From: Myoxocephalus aenaeus
Lineage: Eukaryota > Chordata > Actinopteri > Perciformes > Cottidae
Assembly (NCBI GenBank): GCA_038501785.1
Contig: JBAMJR010000194.1
Location: 1,364,116-1,428,115, forward strand
Direction: 5' to 3'
DNA length: 64,000 bases
A model generated the notes under the pieces. It had not been told where the DNA came from. It worked only from the letters and a program-made list of their open reading frames with translations, and made no database searches. Position 1 is the first letter of the stretch, and each line of letters begins with the position of its first letter. The position numbers and the translations under genes were made by a program. This document shows, piece after piece, positions 38,026-48,170 of this stretch.

Positions 38026-38406
38026 CACACACACACACATGTGTGTGTTTAAGAGGAGAGGAAGTCAGTGTTTCCCCTCGGACCCTCTCAGAATGAGGGA
38101 ACAGCACTGCCTTGTGTTTGAGCGTTAACATCCTCAACATGTGTCTCTCATCCTGCAGCATCATGGTGCATGTGACCTGTGCTCCTCTGACTTTATCCAT
38201 CCATAGAGGTGGAGTAGAGCTGAGGCGATCCATTGATCAGGCATATAGACAGAAAATGACCCCGGCTATTGTTTTGATAATAAATAAATATAGGCGTCTC
38301 TCAACAACAACACACACAAACACACAAACACACAAACACTGAAGCAGCAAATATGGATCAAATGTCCTGAAAAAAAGCCAATCATGTCAGAACTTGACCA
38401 ACAATA
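38026..38406. other. non-coding stretch with CA-rich segments
   Basis: A CA/TG palindromic run lies at 38025-38049 and an acaaacac-type repeat at 38312-38339. No gene is seen. Confidence 0.5.
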
Positions 38407-38408
38407 AT

Positions 38409-38490
<82 letters not shown>

Positions 38491-38592
38491 GGATGGATCG
38501 ATGGATAGATAGATAATAGATAATAGATGGATCGATAGATAATAGATAGATGGATGGATAGATAATAGATAGATAATAGATAGATAATAGAT

Positions 38593-38651
<59 letters not shown>

Positions 38652-38753
38652 GGATGGATCGATGGATAGATAGATAATAGATAATAGATGGATCGATAGA
38701 TAATAGATAGATGGATGGATAGATAATAGATAGATAATAGATAGATAATAGAT

Positions 38754-38831
<78 letters not shown>

Positions 38832-38872
38832 GGATGGATAGATAATAGATAGATAATAGATAGATAATAGAT

Positions 38873-38914
<42 letters not shown>

Positions 38915-39041
38915 GGATGGATGGATAGATAGATGGATGGATATATAGATAGATATATAGATAGATAGCTAGATAATAGATAGATATATAGATAGCTAGA
39001 TAATAGATGATAGATAGATAGATAATAGATAGATAGATATA
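38407..39041. repeat. (GATA)n array with higher-order structure
   Basis: About 630 bases of GATA with interspersed GATG/GATC/AATA variants. The pattern ggatggatcgatggatagat and its 110-base context occur at 38491 and again at 38652, giving a 161-base higher-order period, with a partial third copy near 38830. The long Tyr-Leu-Ser-Ile open frame on the minus strand is a by-product. Confidence 0.96.
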
Positions 39042-39300
39042 TACTTTATTCATCTCCAAGGGGACATTTGTTTGTGGCAGCAGCAAGCAAAGTTGCATAG
39101 AAGACATACAAATATTAGGAATGAAAAATACACAATATATATACAAAATAGCAGAGCGTATTATATTTAAGAGAATTAAACAATAAAGAAAGTGCAACAA
39201 TGCAAAGTGTGTATATGAAGTGTATATAAGTATATACAGTGAAATATAAGTATTTATTATAAAGTCTTATAGCAGAGGGCAGGATATAATAGAATGTCAC
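39042..39300 (-). mobile_element. LINE 3' end whose tail abuts the GATA array
   Basis: On the minus strand the element starts near the ORF2 end (ILPSAIRLYNKY), runs through an A/T-rich 3' UTR and finishes caaatgtccccttggagatg + aataaagtatatatc, directly joined to TATC repeats. A second copy of the same 3' end is at 51024-51240 in this window. The family is CR1/L2/Rex-like. The exact clade is not assigned. Confidence 0.72.
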
Positions 39301-40924
39301 AGGAATTCACAAATGAGTGAAAGTCGAAACAAAAATTAAAGTCAACTTATTTTCTTCATTTCATATGTAATTTGAACCCCCTTTTTTGAATGCAGAAATG
39401 TGGTAAGATCATGCGAGACAAAGCGGGTCATCTTCGTCACGGGTATGTTCATTTCCCACTGGCAGGGGTTTTAGTTTAATGCTTCTGTCTGTGCCTCATA
39501 ACGCGTCAACATGCATCATTCATTTCATTACACTTTCAGGAATAACCAAACCAAAACCTGGTTCACACAAGAGAAGGAGCTGCTGCGCCTCCCGTCAAAC
39601 AGTGCGCCGTCACGGAGGCTCCAGCGGAGCAGGAGGGAAACGTGTCAGGTTATAAAAGGCCACGCTGTGCACCTGCACACATCTGCTCTCTGATACAAGT
39701 CAGCTGGCAGCCAGCACTCAGGGAGGGAGTCACTGATGAAGCAGCGGAGATGTCAGCGCTCTGAACCAACACAATGTCCCATTGATACCAATACTTATAG
39801 AAATAATCGGGGAGGCCACAGCAATACTGCTATAGAGGCAGGCAGTGGAGCAATAGCTTATAGTAGAGGTAGAAGTAGAGGTATGCCATCATTATATGAA
39901 CAGCTTCATTAACTTCATCATTTTAGTTGCCAATCGATAAAGTTACACACGGGGGTTCTCACGTTACGTTACGTTATCTCCCTCTCTCTTTATCCTCCCA
40001 ACACAGATATAAGACTTGATGCCAGTTCACAAATGTGACACAGAGAGAGAGAGAAATGCTAAAAAAAAAACGACTAAATCTGGCTCTCATAGTGCACGAG
40101 GAGGAAAGAGTGACATCTCACGAGGAGACGCAGCAGGCAGCCCGTCTATAATTACATGCATCATTATTCCCTGATGTACGGCCGCTTTGTAAAACGACGA
40201 CCTCAATTACTCGTCTCGATCCAATCTGCCGGGAATCTTTTATTTCTGGGTTTAAAGATGAATCTCAATGAATTAAAATAAAAAAACAGTTGGTCGGACT
40301 CGGGATGGGCGACGCTGACATAGCTTGGTCCAAATTATAATGGCTCTTCAGCATTTTAAACTGGATTAATTGGGCCTTAACTAGCCACGGGATTTGGTCA
40401 AAATGCCTGTCGGGATGAAGTAAATTAAAATGAATTGGTCAGAAAAGCCATTAGCCGATATATGGAACCTCGTCTGAGAGATTGTTTCAACATGTTGAGC
40501 CGCCAATACCTGCTTCTCTTGTTATAGTGTTTATGCTCCTGCAGTTTAGCTTTGAGACAGAGGCCCTGCTGGGCAGCAAGAGGGACCAGCGTTAGAGACA
40601 GAGGTTTGTTTACTGGTTTCTATCCAGTGACAGTGAAACAGAATGGAGACGAGCAGCAGCTTCTATCAGTTAAACGTGAAACAAGCAGCGTGCAGAGCTG
40701 CTTAAATGCTGCAACACCTGCTTCACAACCACAACACATGGGCTGTGAAGCATGTATTACTTTACTAAAGAAACGTTATAATAATAATAATAAAGAATAA
40801 CAGGGGTACACCACCAGTATTTATAAAAACTGGCAAATTACTCATTAATTAATTAATGTGCAAAATCAATATCAATGAATACCACTGTGAAATATCAACA
40901 CGTCATATTTCCTATATGTGCAAT
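39301..40924. other. non-coding stretch, possible conserved block at 40080-40470
   Basis: No gene is seen. 40080-40470 is repeat-free and TAAT-rich (ggattaattgggccttaact), so it could be a regulatory element. Short tracts include an AAT run at 40780-40796. Confidence 0.45.
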
Positions 40925-41126
40925 AATGTGAACACAACCCTTCAGTCCAATTACATCGTATTTTAGTTGTTGTGTTTTGGTTTATATTTATTATACCTGT
41001 ACTGTTTGATTACTTTTTTTTTTTTTTTTACTGATGTCTCCTGTTGTTGCAGTATCCACTTTGCTGCTGTAATACTGCAAATGTACCCGCTGTGAGACTA
41101 ATAAAGGATATGATTATCTTATCTAA
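40925..41126 (+). mobile_element. LINE 3' end with (TTATC)n-type tail
   Basis: gctgctgtaatactgcaaat, then accc..gctgtgagactaat, then aaaggatatgattatcttat is a 3' end I recognise from fish LINEs of the L2/Rex group. The T-run at 41013-41030 is internal. No coding sequence is left. Confidence 0.6.
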
Positions 41127-44100
41127 TTTACAGTAATGGAGTTGCTGCACTGTGTGAATATTTTTTTACCCATTAGATGTAGTCATACTTGCAGACTCTA
41201 TACTTACATTGTCCAATCAATCAACAATATGTCCAGTACTTAGTACAACTGCAGTTAACTCTGAGTGGATTGGCTTAGAGTCTAGACTGTGGTCTATCAA
41301 GGAGTAGAGTAGTACGGTCAGCAATGCAGCCAACCTGACATCATTGATACTTTCAATGTTTCCGAACAGGGTCGAGCTTACAGGAAATATCACGGATCAC
41401 GGTCCATTTGGGTCAAACACTTGAAAAAGCTGCTGAACTTTGAAGTTGGGAGTATTTGAATGTTCTACTAACGAGGCCGTCCATCACAGGTGGTGAAGCT
41501 TTGGGGACTATGGTGGGTCAAGGCGGTCCTGCCTATAAACAGCCATCCTTGACCAACACAGGAAGCAAATAGCATTCATTCCCCTCTGTAATATCTCTAC
41601 TAAAAATAGAGCTTGCTGATCTTTATCGGGAACTGGAGAGTGAAAAAAAGAAAAGCCATGGTCCTTGGCCGGTACATTTTCCCATAGAGCCACAGGATCC
41701 GCCCCAGAGGGAGACGGCTGGTTGGCTGGTTCGAATTCAGGTTCACAAGTGCATCGATCAGAAATGCAAGAACGGAGCATGATGTGATTATGTTCAATGT
41801 TTTGCAAGTTTAGGGTTTCTTGAAAAGAAAAAGCACGTTCCAGTGACTTGTTCTATTGAACAGGAACAAAATGGTGCTCAAAATAAATAGATAATCAAGG
41901 CCAGAGTAAGGACAAGAAGCTGGAACTGATTAAAAAATTCATTTTGGCCAATAGAATTACCAGTTAATGATTGTAACCTAGAGAGAGGCAGGCAGAGTGT
42001 TGTGCCCTTTCAGTCTGAACTTTCTGCACAGACTGTCTGCTGTGTTTATATCTGATTAAGCACAGTACCTCCGCCTCCCTCCCAGAGTTCTGACAGCACA
42101 CTCCTGCTGACATGGAAAACATCCGGGGAGCAAAAGGACAGCTCACTGACTGAAACTTAAAATATATTTTAAATGCCCCTTCAAATAATGACCCAAAAAT
42201 TGGAAAAGCTCACATGCTGCAATCTTATTTCTGTAACGGTGTAGAAGGCAACGTGGCCCTGTGTTCTGTCTTAAATACCTTCTAGGGAATACTGACAGTT
42301 GTCCTACAAATGAGTACAGAAAGATGGACGTCTCACTTACAGTTGTGATCCATTTCACATAACTACACATTTGTTTAAAAGGGCACTCCAGTGTTTTCGT
42401 CTTGCAATTCCATACATTAGGGAGACTCATATGGGTCAAATCAAAGAAAGGTCGAGGCAGCAGAGGTCCAGACGTCCTGACTTTTAGTCCTTGGTATGGG
42501 GCAAGCCCACCAAAAAACACTCAATCCTACATTTACCACAATGCAATGGAATCTTTTTCTTTCTGCCCCCCAAAACAATTCCCCCCATAGACCTACATTG
42601 GGAAAGAGACGTCTCGTATGTCAACGGATATTTTTTTATTTTTTTGGAAGTGAAGCAACTTCCAAGTATCAACAGTAGAATAGCACTTATTGATATATCA
42701 CTGGGTCTTAAAAGTTGTAAAATGCAGAATGGAGCACTCGTGTTCATACTCGAGATACAAAGAAATCTGCTCTCATGATACAAGTCGTCAAAGACTGAGA
42801 TGAGTTTGAGTTCCTCAAAGAACCAGCGCGGTTGGATCCATCTAGTCTGACACATTTTTCATACGTAGACAAAAAAAGGGAGAGATTTATTTCCCTGTTT
42901 TCTACCAAAACTCTTCTCTAATTTACCCTGCTTTAAGTTATCAGACCAAGTTATCAGACTGATCAAAGAGCACGTACTCTGCGTCAATAAGCTTGTATAG
43001 TGCTACTGAGCTCCCTTTAAACATTTCTGTCATTACACATAAAACACTTTGTAAACGCTTTACACCCTTGAGAATGTTTTTTTATGGGCTGATTAGAAGT
43101 CCACTTTTGCCCTGAAGGGAGTGGTGGAGAGAATTAGGGTGTTTTTGCAGCTCATGCAGGCTCTTCTGCAAACACACTTAGCTCCAGTCCCAACCACGGT
43201 GTACGATTTAAAAAAAACTAAAACACATTACCCTGCTAACCACAAGCCCTTGGATGGAATTAGGTAGAAGTCCCAGTGGAAGACAATTGAGCTGATTAAA
43301 TGTTGCTTTTCTAATTGAGAGAGCCAAGCTAATTTGCGATGAATCCCAGATCGTTTCCACAGCTGCATGAGGGAAAGTAATTAATAAACTCTGTATGTCT
43401 AATTATAAGTTATGATTAGAGTGGGGGTTATACTTTGGAGAAGCTCAAGAAAATATTTACATTTTGTTGGAATTAATAGGGAGGGGAACTTTGCTTCGGT
43501 TTGATATTGATTGCAGGCCATCTCATTGTTTTCTAGTCAATCCTAAATAAATCTATTTTCGTATGTCTGCATAATAAATGACAAGTGTGTGTATAAGTCG
43601 GTGTCATATAAATAATGTGCCTTAGCCACCCAGTGCAGTGTTGGACCTCTCCTACCGTATTGCCTGTGCCTCAACTGTGTACCTGTGGCACCACCTGCAG
43701 GATACAAAGGGGCCTCAACACCTTTCAGCCTGAAACCAGTGCAGGGATCACATGCTGGAGCCGACGGGGAATCTGCAGATGCAAACAAGAGGTGTCAGTA
43801 TCCAGATGATAAATGGTGACAGTCATTCTTAAGAATATTGAAAAATTTAATGAAAGAACATACACCTTAGTGACTGTGACCACTGTGCTGGATTGGCAGG
43901 TCCCCTCATTGTCTCGGTGGAGCCCGCGAAGACTTTTACTACAGGTCCTTTTGCAAAAACGTGAGAAACATTGACCCTTCAGAGCGGGAACAGCACAGGT
44001 GGGATTGAGACCAATGGCTCAGTTCTGGTAGCTTGACTGTCCCAGTAAGCTATTCCAGTGAGCAGGCACTCAACACCAGTCCTCTTGGTTGAATTGATTC

Positions 44101-44176
44101 AGCCACCATTAATGTTGTTACACCTGTGCTTTCTGCCGTGAAAAAGGGTGTGTATCGCAAAAGTCAGCTGTCAATA

Positions 44177-44182
<6 letters not shown>
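41127..44182. other. non-coding stretch, possible conserved block at 43230-43440
   Basis: No exon is recognised. The region around 43230-43440 is repeat-free with several TAAT/ATTA cores. The rest is unremarkable intergenic DNA. Confidence 0.45.
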
Positions 44183-44228
<46 letters not shown>

Positions 44229-44248
44229 TATATATATATATATATATA
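44183..44248. repeat. (TA)n microsatellite
   Basis: Two TA runs are separated by a single G-containing interruption (tagtata at 44225-44231), seen directly. Confidence 0.95.
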
Positions 44249-44269
44249 GTGTTGTTTTTCGCAATCCCA

Positions 44270-44522
44270 CCAGCCCACCAGCCTCCATGAGATCCCACCA
44301 GCCTCCATGAGAATGAATGAAGAGGTAATAGATTACCAGTAAAGGTCATCATAACCTACTGGAACAGTCAGAGGATGAAAACAATAAAAGGCAATGCTGT
44401 CTTAAAACGACCTGTTGAAGGATGATAAATCAAAAAAGTTAAATATAGTATGTTATTCTATAACGATGTGTTCAGTTTAAAACGTGATAATCTCTCAGCA
44501 CCCAACGTGAGTTTGCTGATCG
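44270..44522 (-). repeat. inverted duplicate, right copy (pairs with 37763-38025)
   Basis: See the left copy for shared blocks. This copy additionally has an internal tandem duplication of atcccaccagcctccatgag and a deletion of the segment that reads gttcctctgtgaaccccc in the other copy. Its far end is followed by sequence not shared with the left copy. Confidence 0.88.
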
Positions 44523-45319
44523 CAACAGGTTACCTAACTAGCTGTCCAACAGACAGAAAAGGGAAGTTAGCAGCTAGCTTAGCTTGTGAACATATTGGCG
44601 ACTTGCGTGAGCTAGCTAAACCTCTGGGAGCTAATATAGCTAAAATAAAATATACTCTAATGGACTTACATTTGTCAGGTGTCCAGGGACAGAACTCAGA
44701 ATGAATGCTAATGCTGCCTGCTGTGTATCTGCTGGGTGTATAAATAAGCAACTGTTTGCTACCATGTAGCACGCCATGTCAATTAGATGGTGATAATGGA
44801 TAGGTTATTTCTGCTGCCCCCTAACTTCTTCTTCTACTGCTACTGCTTACTGCCAGACAGCTGATTAATGCTACATACATTATATTGGGTATGAATAGGA
44901 AATAACATTCGCAAGTTTACATCTTGTGAGCGGTGTTACACACCTACTGGTTTCCCTACACGTGCGTTGTGTTCACTTCACAGCTGCAGCGGTTGTCTGT
45001 CTCGGTCACCAGATTCTTCACACATTCACAAACATACTGCTGGAGATCTTCAAGCCACATTTCATATCCATTGCGATGATTACGATTGTATAAGTGAGCA
45101 TGACATCACAACCACGTATGTAGGAATACATTTAAGAAAATATATATAGAAAGATCGCAACCATCTGTCGAGCAAAACATTATGATGTATTCAAAGACGG
45201 GAGCTACGAACGTTAGGAAAACTTAAGTCATTTAGGCAATTATATTAAAAAAAAATATTTAAAATATATATATATAATTTTATATTTAATTTAATATTTT
45301 AAAAAAAAAGTCCAGACCA
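44523..45319. other. non-coding stretch, no gene seen
   Basis: It includes gctagct-rich sequence at 44570-44650 and a TA/AT-rich part near 45240-45300. No gene is recognised. Confidence 0.45.
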
Positions 45320-47742
45320 ACAGCATTACCTTTTTTGTTTTATTTCCTTCAAAGTTCCCTCAATCAACCCCCACATGAAACACACAACATCCAACAGAAA
45401 TGTAACTAGAGTATGCATAAAAGGGGAGGAGTGGTACAAAAAGGTTTACAAAATAAATTAAGGCAAATATTCGTGGATCCTAAGATGTGGCAAGATTTCA
45501 GAATTCAGGAAACCAGTGAAGATATGAAACCAACCACAACATCCTGAGGTCAAATGCAGCATCACTAATAAGGCAATGATCTGCAGGCTTCACAATTACA
45601 AATTCATACTTGGCTCTTATATTAGGAGACAATAATGGCGATACTAAAGGGGCATCTTATTTTGGAAAACATGACCAAACATTTAGCCAATTTTATTCCA
45701 TCAACATTTGGTCTACTATCATGTACGGCAAGGTTAAATGAAACTGTGCAGTCCTAATCTGTAAGACATGTGATGCTAAAACCATCATACATACTGACAT
45801 GGGCCATAATTCATGTACAGTTCATGACTGTATAAACTGACATCCGCACAATTACAACAAGGTTTCTTTTCATTTTCTTTTTTTTAAATCAGGAATTAAA
45901 TGTTTTCATTGTACTTGGATATTTAGAGAAGCACCCTGATTGTAGCTGGATGTATGTTACCCAACAACAGACGGCATCAAACAACCGAAAAAGCCCCCCA
46001 ACCCTCAGTGACCTCTCGCAAGGATTTCACAATTAAAAAACGATTGCAATATAAGGCAAAGTGATAACCGATCCCTTTCTCAACATTGGCGTCCAAAAAA
46101 CATCCCCAAAAAACTGATTTTAAAAAGTAATATAACAGTAGAAAATGTTTACGCGAGTTGAAGTCTCTCTGGTTGATCAAATGACCTTTGACCTCTTGAA
46201 TAAATAAATGAAAACAGCATGCAGTCACAATGTGCAGACAATAAAAATGATTTAAAAAAAAAAAAAACCAAAGCATGCAGTTATGTTTCGATATAAGACG
46301 ACATGCCGCAACGCAGAGTTCAAACTTCTAGAATGCACATTAGAATATTCTGCAGTCAAAGTAGGTTCATCACATTCAGCAATATCCCTCTATTATTAAA
46401 AAAAAGATGCATCAGTATGGATTAATAAAATAGGAAAGCAACATTATTTCAACATCCCCGCTAGAGGCAGCACAGGTTGGTCAGTTAGGATGCAACAAGC
46501 AGAACGCTTCTTCTACCGAAGACCAAGCGGAGAAGCCGAGTCTGTGGAGACTTCAATGTCCTGTGGCATCGATCATGGTGGGTGCAGACGTCTGTACTCG
46601 TCACAGCAGGGAACACGCAGGTGGAACCAATAACATGATCGGTGGTTTCGTTCCGTTACGGTGTCCCAGTAAGCATTTGAATGGGAAGCAGCCCCGACTG
46701 TTACCAGTTACATCTGTGTTTGACAGGTTGCCCACCATGAGAATCGTGACGGGAAATGCTAAAAAAAAAAAAAAAACACATTGGTGGCCGTCGACCGCCA
46801 CCTCGTGTCATGTAGATTATCCATTAGTGGCATTCAAGCAGGTGCAAACCTAAACCAAAGACAGTACAAAATAAATAAAAAGATGTTCAAAAAAAGCTGA
46901 TAACTTTGGAAACAATGACCGGCGACAGGAAAGCAAAAGGAGATACGGGCTCCATTGTCATGTCAGGACAAAGACTAAAACCTGGAGCACTAATCCTGAC
47001 CGACAGATGTCTGAGGTCAGAGGGAAAAAAAAACGTTTTCTCTACAAACTGCTATTCATAAAAGCACAAAGTGTGGTGAGAATATGTCACATGGCCGTGC
47101 ACGCGTCAGACCGTGTGCACGTCTTTCTGTGAGGGTCATATGTAACCGTCATCTCTCACTGCTACAAATCAAGATATTACTATCATCATGAGGATGAGTG
47201 ACACATTTAAAAAAAAAAAAAGAACAATCTAAATAAATGTGGTGGGAAACATGACAAATACAGATGCTTCCAAACCGGGAACAAGAGCTCACTGACGTGT
47301 GAGGAGGAGTAGGGATGCCATCGACCGTCGCATGGCGGGTTTGTGCAGGATGTCCCGTGACGATTCTCTCTAACCAATCGGTGGCCTGCGGTATCGTAGT
47401 GCGGTACCAAGCAGTGGAAATGCGGCATATGTGCACAACGAGCTCATCCGAGTGAACACTTTCAACGCAGCTGGCGTTAAAGCCTAAGCGCTCCAGCAAA
47501 CCCGTCACTAATGGCCTTCGAGGGGAGATTTTGGCGCCGTGTGTTTCACACACACAAAGTTTGTGCTGGTTCCTCTGGGAGTGCGGCAGGAAAATAGAGC
47601 CCCGCGTGTTTGCTGTTGAGGTTATAATGCAATCTATATGTATATATGTTTTTTTTGGTGATTATGCAGACAGCTTTTTGGAATGAAAGCCTTTCAGGTA
47701 ATAAATATCGATAGTACTCTGCCACATGTCTGTTCAGCGAGT
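45320..47742 (-). other. probable 3' UTR of the ccdc107-like gene
   Basis: The stop codon is at 47743-47745. The following 2.0-2.4 kb on the minus strand has no recognised transposon and is A/T-rich. The first poly(A) signals AATAAA met on this strand are at 45692-45697 and 45339-45344. Either could end the mRNA. Without transcript data the 3' end is an inference. Confidence 0.5.
45339..45344 (-). terminator. candidate poly(A) signal AATAAA
   Basis: TTTATT on the plus strand equals AATAAA in the gene's sense. A T-rich stretch lies just downstream in sense (the A-run at 45301-45309). An alternative signal is at 45692-45697. Confidence 0.4.
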
Positions 47743-48170
47743 TCAGTCAGGCCTGGTGCGTCGCCTGAGGCCGGACGCCAGCTGCTCCGCTCCAACCTCC
47801 TCAATGTTCCTCTCATACGAGTCCTCTAGCGAAGGCATGAGCTCAGAGCCCTCCAATCCTTCCTCCTCATCCTCCTCCTCCTCCTCTTCTTCTTTATTAT
47901 CCTCCTCCTCCTCCTCCTCCTCCTCCTCCTCCTCCTCCTCCTCCTCCTCCTCCTCCTCCACATTCCCATCTTCCTCTTCCTCCTCTGGCACAAGCTCCTT
48001 CATCTCTTCTCCTTCTGTTGCGGCTTCATCTTCCGCTCCCGAGCTCTTCTGGTAGACGCTCTCGGCCTTGGCTGTCCCCGGTGAGGTCTGCTCGTCCGCC
48101 AGAGAAGCTGCCGCGGCCGAGGCGCCGAGCGACTCGATGAGGTCGTCCAGGTTGCGCTCGCAGGTTGCCT
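47743..48170 (-). CDS. ccdc107: ccdc107-like terminal coding exon 6
   Basis: The acceptor is CTTTTCAG/AG. It encodes residues 208-349: CERNLDDLIESLGAS, an alanine-rich stretch, the polyglutamate tract, and the end GLRRRTRPD with stop at 47743-47745. Confidence 0.9.

Noticed and set aside
38382..39200. 272-codon minus-strand open frame rich in Tyr-Leu-Ser-Ile
   Set aside because: It is the translation of GATA/TATC repeats and has no other composition.
47726..48055. Plus-strand polyserine open frame
   Set aside because: It is the antisense of the polyglutamate-coding exon of the ccdc107-like gene.
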